A stretch of 64,000 nucleotides of DNA from Theocolax elegans (GCA_026168455.1 CM047428.1:37662121-37726120), one strand, 5' to 3'. Counted from the stretch's first letter, positions 35,736 to 46,360 are shown. Notes: generated from the letters alone by a model not told the origin. Made by a program: numbers and translations.

Positions 35736-36166
35736 AAATTTGCTTTCGAAGCAGTCGACCGACTACTTCAGATATATGTAATACTAAAGAAACATTTGGT
35801 GGAAAAATTTTACTTGTTTTAGGAGATTTCAAACAAACATTACCAAATGTGCGATATGGTAGCCGTGCTAAAGTTACAGAAAATTCTCTTAAAAATAGTT
35901 ATTTGTGGACTAGATTTATATGCATGACTCTAAATCTGTGAATATGCAATAATGACAATATTTTCAGACAACGGTTATTAGATGTAGGCAAAGGAAAATG
36001 TTGTAATATATTTAAAGAAGACAATGAATTACTTGAAATTCTTATTGATATAATAGCAAATGAAAAGGAAATCATTAAAGAAACTTTTGATAAAGAAATA
36101 AAGTAAAATGACATCAGTAATTTGAATGATAAAGATATATTAGCTTGTGACGTAGCGTTTCCTATA
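35736..36166 (+). pseudogene. Helitron-type (Pif1-like) helicase fragment
   Basis: The plus strand reads AFEAVDRLLQ, then, after a frame change, FGGKILLVLGDFKQTLPNV, YGSRAKVTENSLKNSYLW, MTLNL, RQRLLDVGKG, and near the end LNDKDILA. These follow the helicase part of Helitron replicase proteins (walker-B-like GDFKQ and the later LW and WLLDVG regions). Stops interrupt it and neither the Rep nuclease nor Helitron ends were found. The fragment abuts the broken 3' side of Gypsy copy 1. Confidence 0.75.
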
Positions 36167-36169
36167 TAT

Positions 36170-37180
36170 ATATAATTAAATAAACAAATAAAGACCTTCG
36201 TGTCTTTTTTATTTTCGCGTCTCAATAAATAAACTGTCGGGGATAAAACCTTTACTATTTCATATGGACCTTCAAATTTCTCGTGTAACTTCGCTGTGAA
36301 TTTATCTGCTGCTTTTGATAGTACGTGCGTTGTTTTTAATACCAAATCTCCAACTTGAAATTCTACATGTTTTTTTATTTTTATTATATTCCTTCATCTG
36401 TTTCTCTCTTGCTTCATCTAAGTGTTTCGAGACAATATCCTTCAATGCATCTAACCTCTTCGCGCGATCTAACCAAACTGTTGGGTCCAATTTCATTATA
36501 GGTTTCTTTCCTACCTCTCTTCTTAGACTTTTCACTGGATGTGGATTTCGTCCAAAGTTTAGAAAGGCAGGGGAAACTTTTGTAGAAGATTGGACTGCAG
36601 TGTTGATTGCGTGGCGAAGTTCGTGGATATGTTCATCCCAGCAACGATAATCGTTCTTTACGAAAATGACGATCATGGTTTTTAGAGTCCTATTGCATCT
36701 TTCCACTGGGTTTGCTTGGGGGTGGTATGGTGGGGCTGTGACATGTTTGACTCCATATTCATCCAACATTGCCTTTAATACTTTGTTATCAAATTCTTTT
36801 CTATTGTCTGATAAAAAGTATTCCGGCGTTTCCTACCTAAAAAGTATTAGATCTTCTAATGCTTTTGCTACCGATTTCCCATCAACTTTCCTAATTGGTT
36901 TGACTTCAGTCTATTTCGTAAACAAATCGTGAAAAATACTCAAATATTTGTTTTGACTCTTGCTGGGTGGAAATTTCATCAGGTCACATACCTTGTCAAT
37001 AATAATCTCCTGCTATACGGTCATATGTATTTTCTATACCTCCGTGTCCAACTGATGGTATATCATGAGCTTCCTGCATTCCTCTCTCACGATATTCTAC
37101 GGGTACTACTAATCTCCAAGTTTCCTTCTTATGTACAATAGGTTCAAGCAATTCATCATATCTATATCTATGTAGCATTC
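36170..37180 (-). pseudogene. Gypsy copy 1: integrase, broken
   Basis: In minus-strand order: the integrase zinc-binding part is recognisable (HDIPSVGHGGIENTYDRIAG, 37178-36996), then a rearranged stretch with the first catalytic region missing, then DEYGVKHVTAPPYHPQAN and NPVERCNRTLKTMI with the third catalytic Glu (36769-36302), and after a frameshift a C-terminal chain (KFEGPYEIVKVLSPTVYLL) that is cut off near 36180. It is similar throughout to the integrase of Gypsy copy 2 at 45185-46345 but more decayed. No 3' LTR was found. Confidence 0.85.
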
Positions 37181-37198
37181 CATCAACTACTCTCCAAT

Positions 37199-38194
37199 TC
37201 GGAAATCAATCTGGAAATTTTTCTACATCACATAACCTCTTCAGATACAATTTATGAGGCCTGCGATGGCTCGGTCGGTAGGACGTCGGGCTCGTAATCT
37301 GGAGGTCTCAGGTTCGATTCCCGGCCCCGGCCGATTGATACAAGCACCACTGGGGAATGTATTTTCAACAAGTGCTTTCTTCATCAAGACATCGTAGGAC
37401 CTCCGTCGCTGATTAGCACCGATTTGGGAGCATAAAAAGCATTTATCTTTTATTTCTTCAAATGTCGCTGCTTCCATAACATTATCATCACCTCCATCAT
37501 CAAACATTCGCGATAGCGCGTCAGGAACGTGGTTAAGGGCACCTTTCCTGTGTACTATGTCAAAGACCCATTCCATCATTTCTAATGCCCACCTTGCCAG
37601 TCTACCAGATGGTTCCTTTTTGTTTCTCAGCCATTTTATTGCCATGTGATCTGTTATGACAGTGAAGTGATAACATTCGATGTAGGGTCTCAGTTTTTTA
37701 ATTGCCCAAAGGACTTCTAGGTACTATTTTTCCGAAGTTGAGTAGTTCCTTTCAGCATCATTGAGGACCCTACTTATGTATATTATCGAGTGTTCACCAT
37801 CATCAAAGTTTTGTGTCAGCACCGCACCGATGGCGTTGTTACTTGTATCCGTCTGTAAGCAGAAAGGCTTAGTGATATCGGGACGGGCAAGTACTGGGGC
37901 TCGCGAAATAGCATCCTTTAATTTCTCAAAAGCTTCCTGTTGTTCCTGTTCCCAATTCCACTTCACTGTTTTCTTTAATAGTTTTAATAAAGGTATATCT
38001 GATTCCGAGTCCTTGTCTAGGAAACGTGAGTACCAACCTATCATCCCTAGAACTCTTCTTAATTGTTTAACGTCTTTTAGAGCAGGATAGTTCTTTATTA
38101 GTGCTATTTTTTCTTGATTTGGACGTAAACCATCTTTATCCAACACATATCCGAGATAAGTGACGCTTGAAAAGCAACATTCACATTTATCTCT
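37199..38194 (-). pseudogene. Gypsy copy 1: reverse transcriptase end and RNase H, broken
   Basis: The minus strand reads SSVTYLGYV and LDKDGLRPNQEKIALIKNYP (end of the RT thumb region), an RNase H region (LQTDTSNNAIGAVLTQNFDD, 38146-37724), a stop near 37723, then AIKKLRPYIE and ITDHMAIKWLRNKKEPSGRL, ending at IKDK. The gene is interrupted by a SINE at 37256-37440 and resumes with LYLKRLCDVEKFPD. At 38194 the Copia LTR cuts the RT; the remaining upstream RT is not in the window. Confidence 0.85.
37256..37440 (+). mobile_element. tRNA-derived SINE inserted in Gypsy copy 1
   Basis: 185 bp flanked by ATTTAT on both sides (37250-37255 and 37441-37446). The head has a good A box (TGGCTCGGTCGG, 37267-37278), an anticodon-loop-like CTCGTAA and a perfect B box (GGTTCGATTCC, 37311-37321), so it could be transcribed by RNA polymerase III. 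The body is unrelated to tRNA and ends GGGAGCATAAAAAGC. Removing it together with one ATTTAT restores the Gypsy frame. Confidence 0.85.
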
Positions 38195-38541
38195 TGTTGT
38201 AATATGTAAATATATATGATCGTGATACTACTCCGAAATGGTACACGTCGCGCCATCTATTGGTATACAACGATTTTGTGCAGTCATACAAGCTCACGCG
38301 AGAGCAAGCGTACCGCGCATGTCTCGCGTCTATACTCTAAGCGCCTATTATGTACTATACCATACTTCGTGTATAGAGTCTGACTATGATGTGCTGAACT
38401 ATATACTCTTCTCTATCTACGCCAAGTGTAGTCGGACGTGCCGACAGGCTTTTACCACTTTACTTTAATTTACAATATATATTATATTATTATCAAAACC
38501 TCACAGTGTTATAATCTAATTATTTATCCACCACTCCAACA
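38195..38541 (+). mobile_element. Copia 5' LTR
   Basis: 347 bp with ends TGTTG...CAACA, immediately followed by a primer binding site. Its left neighbour is the interrupted Gypsy RT. The matching 3' LTR lies outside the window. Confidence 0.8.
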
Positions 38542-38552
38542 TGGTAGCAGAG
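38542..38552 (+). promoter_or_regulatory. Copia primer binding site (tRNA-iMet)
   Basis: TGGTAGCAGAG directly follows the LTR and is complementary to the 3' end of eukaryotic initiator tRNA-Met, a usual Copia primer. Confidence 0.75.
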
Positions 38553-38850
38553 TATATTAAAACTTATCTTCTATAATGACTCTCAAGTCTTATAGAAATA
38601 ATCAAAAGTGAGGTTAGTAAAAAGCCATGTGTATTGAAGAAAATTCAAAGTGAAAAAGATTGAATCAAGATTAAATAAAGTTGAACAATATACGCACAGA
38701 GATGAAGGGAAATTCATCAGCTACAGAATACTAAAAAGAATTTTAAAAATAATTGAGAAATAAGTGCGATGTCAATGGATAAAAGACGGCTGGTGAAAAA
38801 CGTGGCAACGTGCTAGTACAAAGCACATGGCATAAAGTGAGGTTAAGCAC

Positions 38851-39483
38851 ATGTTTTCGTGGCTTAAAAATATAATAAAACAAGAGCATGAACTAGATGC
38901 TGAAGATAATGAATTACATGAAGACATAGGGAATAAGATTCGAAAAATACTTTTGAAAGAAACTGAAAAGATTATAGTGATAAAAAATCAAGTGTACGAT
39001 AATATAAAAGTAAACGATTTAAAAATGGCTAAACAAGCTAAAGTTGAAAATATCATGATACCCATTTTTGATGGAGCAAATTTTTCAAGCTGGAAGATTA
39101 GATTAATGATTTTGTTAGAGTACAAGGAGTGTAAAGAGACAGCAGTCAGTAAAATAACTGCAGCATACAAAGATAAAGAAAATGAGTGGAACAAAATGGA
39201 TTTAAAAGCAAGAACATTAATTATCAGTACTATTTCAGATAAACAATTAGAGTATGTTGGTGAATGTACAACAGCTTTTGAGATGATAAAAAAGTTTGTT
39301 AAAATGTATACGACTCAGTCTATAACCCTGCAAATTATATGCAGAGAAAAAATCGAAGAAATTAAATTAAATAATTTTTCAACAGTTGAAGAATTTTTTG
39401 CTGAATTTGAAAAAACTACATACGAGTTTAAAGCAGCTGGTGGTAAGTTAGATGAATCTGAAAAAATGCGGTACTTGTTATAA
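38851..39483 (+). CDS. Copia gag (capsid part)
   Basis: A 210-residue open frame. IPIFDGANFSSWKIRLMILL is the typical start of the Copia/Ty1 gag fold, followed by helical segments (LKARTLIISTISDKQLEYV, FSTVEEFFAEFEKTTYEFKA). It starts about 300 bp after the primer site. A stop codon and a frame change separate it from the zinc knuckle at 39510. The capsid is otherwise uninterrupted. Confidence 0.85.
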   Translation: MFSWLKNIIKQEHELDAEDNELHEDIGNKIRKILLKETEKIIVIKNQVYDNIKVNDLKMAKQAKVENIMIPIFDGANFSSWKIRLMILLEYKECKETAVSKITAAYKDKENEWNKMDLKARTLIISTISDKQLEYVGECTTAFEMIKKFVKMYTTQSITLQIICREKIEEIKLNNFSTVEEFFAEFEKTTYEFKAAGGKLDESEKMRYLL

Positions 39484-39509
39484 CTGCTGTTGTTTATACT
39501 TGTTATAAA

Positions 39510-40265
39510 TGTTATAACTGCGGAAAATCTGCACTGAGAGAATTTTTGAGCATCCGCTGTAATTGCTCAAGTCAGCTGCTGCACATAACCTTTTGGGCAT
39601 CAACTCTACTAATTTTTGTACCGATGCTGCCCAAAAGTGAGGATTTTTCGCTGTTTGAGCGACACTAGCGCCACATTTGGACGTCTGGTGTACAATTTTT
39701 GTACAGTATCTGCCCAAAACGCTCGTGCGAATACTGTAACGCGTTTTGGACGTCTGGCGTACTAGCACTTATAGCATAGGTCCAAAAATTTTCTCAGTGT
39801 GGGCATTTCAAGAAGGACTGCTGGCATGGTCAACAAAACAACCGAGGTCAACAGAGCAATCGAGGCAGAGATGCTCAAGCCAACCAAAGTCAACAAGGTC
39901 AACTAGGTTACCAACGCGGCTTGAATTGAGGTGAAAGCTACAGTCGTATTCGAGGACGAGGTTTATCAGGTTCACAACGAGGCGAATCATCAGGTGAACA
40001 ACGCAACAACTGCCAATCCGAGTCGTGGACAACGTAGGTTCGTAACTCCAATAATAATTACTTATCTTCTACTTTGACTTTCGAGTCAAGTAGAGATAAT
40101 AAAGTAAGTATGGTAAATCATGCAACAGGGTATAGCGAAAATTGTAATGAAATCAATTGGTTGTTAGATAGTGGTTGCACAGATCATATTATTAAAAGTT
40201 ATATATTCTTTAATAAGTATGTATATTTGAAAAATCCAGTTAATGTAAAATTACCAGATGGTTAA
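39510..40265 (+). pseudogene. Copia zinc knuckle and protease, split by a MITE
   Basis: The knuckle CYNCGKS (39510-39530) continues as GHFKKDCW after the MITE, giving a CX2CX4HX4C motif when the insertion and one TG are taken out. A Gln/Arg/Gly-rich tail follows. The protease has the Copia active site WLLDSGCTDHI (near 40157-40190). The segment ends at a TAA after KLPDG. Confidence 0.85.
39532..39799. mobile_element. CACTG-ended MITE (268 bp) in the Copia zinc knuckle
   Basis: Ends CACTGAGAGAATTTTT and AAAAATTTTCTCAGTG are inverted repeats. TG is duplicated on both sides (39530-39531 and 39800-39801), and precise removal restores the Lys-Ser-Gly-His junction of the zinc knuckle. The CACT terminus and 2-bp duplication fit a CACTA/Chapaev-type non-autonomous element. 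Its ends differ from the TIR at 16554. Confidence 0.88.
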
Positions 40266-41207
40266 ATATTAAAAGCAACCAAAATAGGTTCTATTAAAAT
40301 TTGCTTTAAAAATTAATATAATGAAAAATATGTTGATTTAAAAAATGTTTATTATGTTGAAGGCATTAAACAAAATTTATTGAGTTTTTCAAAAATAAAT
40401 AAAAATTGTAGAATAGTAGCAAAAAATGACAAAGCTAAAATTTATAATAAATCTAAAGAATTAATAGCTGTTGCAAACAAAATAAATAATTTATATTTTA
40501 TGAAAAACTTTGTATCTAAAGTGAAAAATAAACAAATGAATGTAAATAGTTTGAAAATAACTAACAAAGAAAAATGGCATAAGACACTTGGTCATATAAA
40601 TTTTCAGTATTTAAATAAATTAGTAAATAATAAATTAGATGAAGGATTGCCAGATAATATTGAGAGCACAGAAATGAAATGTGCAAATTGTATAGAGAGT
40701 AAAATGGCTAATGTTCCGTTTGAAAATAATAAAACAAAAACAACTGAAATTTTAGAATTAATTCACACTGATTTAAATGGTCCACATAACACAACTGGTT
40801 ATGGTGGAGAAAAATATTTTTTAACATTCATTGATAATTATAGTAAATGCACTAGAATTTTTTGTATTAAAAATAAATCAGAGACTGCAAGTTGTTTGAA
40901 AGAATTCGTAAATTTAGTAGAAAATAAATTCAATAAGAGAATAAAGAAATTACGATGCGATAATGGCAAAGAATATTTAAATAAAGAAATTTATGATTTT
41001 GTAAAGTCTAAAGGAATTGAATTATTGCCATGCCCGCCGTACGTGCATGAGTTAAATGGCGTAGCGGAAAGATATAACAGATCTGCAATGGATATGGGCA
41101 GATGTTTAATGAGAGAAGCCAAAATTCATAGGCCATATTGGTCTGAAATTATGAAAACAGTTGCGTATTTAAAAAATCGTACAATTGCAAATACAGCTGA
41201 AAATTAA
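40266..41207 (+). pseudogene. Copia integrase
   Basis: After stops near 40264 and 40315 the frame is open from about 40316 to 41207. It shows the HHCC zinc-binding region (KWHKTLGHINFQYLNKL, then CANCIESK) and the catalytic core: Asp in IHTDLNGP, Asp in LRCDNGKEYLN and Glu in NGVAERYNRS. All three catalytic positions are present. It inserts the Copia cDNA. The gene body is conserved despite the early stops. Confidence 0.9.
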
Positions 41208-41938
41208 ACCGCCGTACGACATATTTTTCGGTAAAAAGCAAATGTCGATCATTTAAAAAATACGGAAGTCGAGTCTTTGTGAGAATACCAGAAGCTTTGC
41301 GAAAAAGCAAATGGGACGATAAAGCTAAATTAGGCGTATTAGTTGGTTATAATGAAAATAGTTACAGAGTTTTAATTAATAATAAAATAATAAATGCCAG
41401 ACATGTTCAAGTTGTTGAAGAAAATATTCAAATCATTTGTTTAGATAAGAATGATGAAAAAGATAGAGTTTTGGAAAGTAGCGAAACTATAAATATAGAA
41501 AATGAATTGGAAACTGATGATTATAATGTGAATTCATACGAAACTAACCAAGTATCTCCTATTTCGACTTTTGAGTCGGATAGGGATAATCAAACCAGAT
41601 GTGAAAATTTTGTAAACGACGACAATTGAAAGTCAAGAAAACATAAGTAGAAACAATTTACACGTAAAAAGAACATCGAATAGAAAGAAAAGTCCTATAA
41701 ATAGACTTGGAAATCCTGTATCACATTTTATCTATATAAATTACATCGATGCAAATGTACCGCAAACATTTGAAGTGGCGTTAAATTCAAATGATTATAA
41801 ACAATGGCAAATTGCGAAGGATTCTGAGATAAATAGTTTTAAGAAAAATAATACTTGGCAATTTGTTGGAAAGCCAAAAGACAAATAAGTAATTGATGTT
41901 AAATGGGTCTATAAAAAAAAATAATAATATTTATAAAG
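41208..41938 (+). pseudogene. Copia integrase tail and start of reverse transcriptase
   Basis: It reads KYGSRVFVRIPEALRKSKWD, KLGVLVGYNENSYRVLI (the conserved Copia VGY region), an acidic linker, then NSNDYKQWQIAKDSEINS and DVKWVYKKK, the entry to the RT. Several frame changes and stops occur between 41620 and 41900. The RT is cut at IYK by the solo LTR. Confidence 0.85.
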
Positions 41939-42781
41939 TGTGACAATGTGCTTTGCACATGTCAAGTAACAAGCTATCGAACCCACAACGAACACCTACC
42001 TACCCATATATAATTCCCTACACCTACCTACCCGCACAGTAAATAAGCCCTGCCTACCCACCAAGACTAAAAACCCAGTTCCAACCCATGCCGCACGCAC
42101 GAGCGCCGGTGAGAGGTAGCACGAGGATCCCTAACGTCAACCAGTATGCAGCTGTAAGAGATTGAGCTAAGGAATAAAGACACACATTGGGAGAGGATGC
42201 CCAGCGGTCGCGGGAGATCAGCTGAGCCACCTCAATACGCGCGATCGCGGTCCGTGCGACCGACGCACGATCGCGCCGCACTCGGCCGCCGAAAACGAGC
42301 TACGCGCATGCGCGTAGGCCAAACGACGGCTCTCGCGAGCTACGAGAGCCAGAGCTCTACGGACGGTCGACTCGACCATACCGGACGAGAAATAGCGTGT
42401 GTGGCCATTGTGTGCGAGAGAAAGAGAGAGAGATAGAGATTAGCAACTCCCGACCAAGTGTCCAGGATACTCCGCAAAGGTTGGTGTGGTTATTACCTCT
42501 CTCTGCCGACGGTACCGCCGTGTACCTTAGGAAGTGCGTGCGAGCATCCCGTCCTTCCCATCCTTCCCCTTCCTCTCCCTTACAGCGAACCGGGATAGCA
42601 ACAGCGGAGCACAGCTCCACGTAATCAGCGATAACCCGCGAGTTATCGGATTAGTTGTCGCGTAGTAACACGGCTGGCGCCCACCCTTAGTTATTCTATA
42701 TTCCGTAGTAATAAATATCTATTTTATCTAATTAATTGTGACCCTCATTAACCTGCACCCTGATCCCCAGTGCAGCGTTAC
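41939..42781. mobile_element. Solo LTR in the Copia RT (CCTACCTACCC family)
   Basis: Starts TGTGACAATG and ends GCAGCGTTACA (TG...CA), with AAAG duplicated on both sides. Taking out the insert and one AAAG gives IYKARLVVRG, the invariant Copia RT entry motif. 843 bp, C-rich with CTACCTACCC blocks and a GCGCATGCGCG palindrome near 42305. No gag or pol inside, so it is a solo LTR produced by LTR-LTR recombination. Confidence 0.9.
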
Positions 42782-43157
42782 AAAAGCTAGATTAGTTGTA
42801 AGAGGATTCCAACAAAGAGAATATATTGAAAATGTTTGTTCTCCAGTAGGTAAAATGCAGACTTTGAAAATTTTATTGTCGTACTGTTGTAAAAATAATT
42901 TATTCCTAGAACAAATGGATGTTGAAACAGCTTTTCTGAATGGTGATGTAAAATCAGTAGTGTATATAAATGAACCAAAAGGTTATGAAACAGGAGACAA
43001 TAAAGTTTGCAAATTGCAAAAGGCACTCTATGGTCTCAGAGAAAGTCCAAGAGCTTGGTATGATTGTTTCAATAAATTCATTGAAAGTTTAAACTTTGTG
43101 AGAAGCAACTATAATTACTATCTTTATGTAAATAATTCAAGTAAAGATCCAATATAT
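42782..43157 (+). pseudogene. Copia reverse transcriptase, 5' part
   Basis: Reads KARLVVRGFQQREYIE, QMDVETAFLNGD (the first catalytic Asp of the Copia RT), VYINEPKGYE, KLQKALYGLRESPRAWYD and ends at SSKDPIY. There the 19.4-kb Gypsy copy 2 is inserted. The YVDD box lies beyond it, at 63560. Confidence 0.92.
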
Positions 43158-44178
43158 TGTAACGTGGTATTTCGTCCTAATACCAGTTACAAGTTATTTA
43201 TCTATTAATACAGGGACGACGGCCCCGAAGAACGCGTCTTTGTCGTCGCCGTGGGTTAATAAGTTAACCCGTCGGGACACGGTAGCGGAGATAGGTCGAT
43301 CTCATATCGAGAATCGGGAAAATCGGGAATCGGGATATCGATTGCGGGTTGATTTAGATTTAAAACGCGACCGTTATATTATAATAAAATAAACAATATT
43401 TATTTAGTATTAGAATACACGGCGAACCCGACAATAATTAACGAGGTGTTCTCCCGGACGCGTGGTATATGCGCGACAAGCTGGGGATGCCCCGCACTCG
43501 CCCCGCGCAATACCTATTCGATTTCGGTAGCACACCGGTGCAACAAACATACGTGCACACACACGCAACACACTCTAACGTATACCGACCAATGTCGGGT
43601 ACTTACCGGGCTGGGTTGTCCATAGGCCCTGGTGTCCGTCGGCGCCCCGACGTCTGCTGGCCGGTGGAGTCGGCCCGGTTTTCCGTCGTCCTCGACGGTA
43701 GCCTGCAGGTGCGGCCTGATGCCGCGGCGATTCGCCTACCTCGGGGAACACTCAACCCGAGGTATTTGGTCCTTCGCACTGCACTCACACGAACTCACGA
43801 TCACTCGCGTACGGCTTCCCGGAGCACGGACGAACCGGTCCGGTACTTCCCGTGGCGCGCGGAACTAGACGTGACGATGTGTCAAAGAGTGCTGTCGCAG
43901 TCAAAACCGGCAGCGTACTGAGTTTTTCGGGAATTGTCGCATTTCCGAAAAGTACCTAACACAGACACACAATAACAATTGTATATACGGATGCTCGCAC
44001 ACATCCTCGGTCGTCGACATAAACACGCGTGCTTCATGGCCTTGAAGAGGCAACGCACGAAACAATAACAACGTGCGAGATTTTAGGATATAATATTACA
44101 TACAATATAAGATACATTCTACGAAATAATATAATACATTAAGTATTATTTATTTCATTGCAACGACGTCTCGTCGCA
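43158..44178 (-). repeat. Gypsy copy 2, 3' LTR
   Basis: 1021 bp, ends TGTAACG...CGTCGCA. It matches 61559-62600 closely over most of its length, with one more diverged block near 43290-43380. Short ORFs inside are shared by both LTRs and are not genes. Confidence 0.92.
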
Positions 44179-44190
44179 AAGCCCCCCACT
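44179..44190 (-). promoter_or_regulatory. Polypurine tract of Gypsy copy 2
   Basis: The minus strand reads GTGGGGGGCTT directly before the LTR start TGCGACGAG. Position and purine run fit the plus-strand primer. Confidence 0.6.
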
Positions 44191-44283
44191 AAACTCCACA
44201 TCATCCTACTGATGTGAGAGTTGAAAAGAGGGCAATGAAATAAATAATGTCACGCACGCAATCGAATTCCTCGCCTAGACGAA

Positions 44284-45093
44284 CTAGAGTCGAGGAATGG
44301 TGAGGTTCTTCTCCAGGGTGGCCATCACCAGTCGCAGGACGACGTCTCTCGCTGCGGGATTGTCTTCTGCCACCGTTTCCAACAACATGCGATACTCCCG
44401 AAGAAGGTCAGCATCGTTGTTGGGTTGTCTCGATGGCCCGGTGATGACGTTGCTGCTCATCCCCGACGTTATGTCCATCCTGGTCGGAACGGATGGCGGT
44501 TCGACCAATGGAATCGGTGGTGCAGGGTACGGAGTTAGTAGTGACAACTTCGCTGGGTAGCTGACTTGTCGGAATACGGTGTTAAGACCCGCCTGCACCT
44601 CATCCAAGGGTCCAGAGTTTGGTACTCCCAAACCCTGCGCCAGGCGACGTAAGAACGTCTCGTGTGGGGGTACATCCTCGATCCGCTCGGCGTGGACTGG
44701 CTGAGCTACGCTCTCTTCTCGTCCACGGGTCTCAAGCTCTTCGGCCTCTTGCTGGCCAGATCACGTTGGAGGAGGCGCTGTAGGAGGAAGGGCCAGGGAG
44801 TCGTGGTATTTCCTACGGCGTCGATCGACCAGCCTTTGAGCATGCTCGTTCAAGGCGCGTCGCACCTCCTCAATCGGCCCGGTATGGTGCAGACCGAATT
44901 CTGCCGCCTGCCGGCGGTCTGTCTCCTCGTTTCGTCGAGCAATGACTCCAGAAGCGAAAGATGGTTGTTTTTCCTGGGGCTGTGCGTCCACAATACCCAC
45001 CGAAGTTGCTCGGACCGATGCGACGGTGGTCTCTTCCACCCGCCACTTCTTCGCTTTACTGCGGCTCCCTCTCTGTCTGGCCCTCTTGAACAC
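44284..45093 (-). pseudogene. Extra ORF between integrase and 3' LTR (ORF3)
   Basis: Two open frames (45093-44761 and about 44756-44284) join across one frameshift near 44755 to give roughly 265 residues. The protein is charged and Pro-rich, with KRARQRGSRSKAKKWR at the start, Arg/Glu helices (EEVRRALNEHAQRLVDRRRR, EEAEELETRGREE-like) and an end reading LLREYRMLLETVAEDNPAA. It sits where insect errantiviruses keep env, but it has no signal peptide, furin site or transmembrane segment. I do not recognise the family. Confidence 0.6.
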
Positions 45094-45184
45094 GGACTTC
45101 TCCTGTGTCCCAGACGTTAAAGGTTGGGATGCCGCTATTGTATACCCGCTCTAATTTTTCCGTGGCGAGCCGATCATTGCTGGC

Positions 45185-46345
45185 CTAGGATTTTCTCCTT
45201 GGCGGAACGTATCTCTTTAAATCGTATACGTGTACTTCAGACCTTTTCCGTCCAGACTCCTCAAGTCTTAAGACTACTGGTGATAGTATCTCCTTGACTT
45301 CGAAGGGTCCGTCGTACTTAGGCGCCAATTTGGCCGAAATACCTTTGGCCCCGTGCGATAACGATCTACACTTCCTCATGACTAAATCGCCTACTTGGAA
45401 GGAAGCCACGCGTCTATTTTTGTTATAGACTTTCTCCTGACGTCTCTGCTCTTCATCTATGTGTTTCCGCACTAGATCTCGAAGGGCATCAAGACGTTTG
45501 AGTCGATCCATCCACATCTCGGGATCGATAGGAATTTTAAATTCCCTCATCTCAACCTCTTTACGTAGACTCTTTACAGGTTGAGGATGACGTCCAAAAT
45601 TGAGGAAAGCTGGGGAAACCTTCGTACTTGATTGCGTTGCTGTATTAATAGCATGACGGAATTCATGTAGATGTTCATCCCAGCTGCGATGATCGGAATC
45701 CACAAAGGCCGCGATCATCGTCTTTAATGTCCTATTTGTTCGCTCGACGGGATTGGCTTGTGGTCGGTAAGGAGGAGTCGTGATCTGTTTTATCCCGTAA
45801 TCCTCAAGCATTTGTATCAACTTATTATTGACGAACTCTGTACCATTATCCGTAAGGAAGTAATCAGGAGTTTCCCAACGAAACAGTATGAGTTCCTCAA
45901 ATGCTTTCGCGACCGACTTACCGGTAGCAGCTCGTAACGGTTTTAACTCAACCCACCTCGTAAACAAATCTTGTAAGACCAGTATATATTTGTATTGGTT
46001 CTTACTACGAGGCAGTTCCGTTATATCTGCTGCAACCACTGCCCACGGTCTCTCAATATTACGTTTGCCCATCAATCCTTGAGGGCCCGCCTGTGAGACA
46101 TTATATCGTTGGCAGTCTATACACTGCACAACGAATTGCCTGACATCATGGTAGATACCCGGCCAATAATAGTCCCTTGCCACTCGATCATAGGTCTTTT
46201 CCACTCCTAAATGACCACACGATGGAGGGCAATGCGAATCCTCTAGTACGCGGGTCCTATGTTTAATGGGCACAACTAATCTCCATCCCTTCTCTTGATC
46301 CGTGATTGGGTCCAGCAGCTTATCGGTCGTGAATCGATAGAGCAT
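45185..46345 (-). CDS. Gypsy copy 2 integrase
   Basis: A 386-residue open frame that would join cDNA to the chromosome. The HHCC zinc finger (SCGHLGVEKTYDRVARDYYW, then CIDCQRYN) lies at about residues 35-75. The catalytic Asp residues are in VVAADITELP and FLTDNGTEFV, and the Glu in NPVERTNRTLKTMI. The C-terminal SH3-like part reads FQVGDLVMRK and KYDGPFEVKEILSP. The frame starts after a stop at about 46355 that separates it from RNase H. In an active element it would be part of one pol polyprotein. Confidence 0.93.
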   Translation of the reverse strand: MLYRFTTDKLLDPITDQEKGWRLVVPIKHRTRVLEDSHCPPSCGHLGVEKTYDRVARDYYWPGIYHDVRQFVVQCIDCQRYNVSQAGPQGLMGKRNIERPWAVVAADITELPRSKNQYKYILVLQDLFTRWVELKPLRAATGKSVAKAFEELILFRWETPDYFLTDNGTEFVNNKLIQMLEDYGIKQITTPPYRPQANPVERTNRTLKTMIAAFVDSDHRSWDEHLHEFRHAINTATQSSTKVSPAFLNFGRHPQPVKSLRKEVEMREFKIPIDPEMWMDRLKRLDALRDLVRKHIDEEQRRQEKVYNKNRRVASFQVGDLVMRKCRSLSHGAKGISAKLAPKYDGPFEVKEILSPVVLRLEESGRKRSEVHVYDLKRYVPPRRKS

Positions 46346-46360
46346 TTCATCCTTAATTTT

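Noticed and set aside
37256..37330. Functional tRNA-Thr gene (CGT anticodon)
   Set aside because: A and B boxes are good but the acceptor stem does not pair and the unit has a non-tRNA body and target duplication, so it is a SINE.
43469..43921. 150-residue ORF with a near copy at 61975-62343
   Set aside because: Both are in the two LTRs of one Gypsy element, in GC-rich LTR sequence, without protein motifs.
44284..45093. Envelope gene of an insect errantivirus
   Set aside because: No signal peptide, cleavage site or transmembrane segment; composition is charged and Pro-rich.
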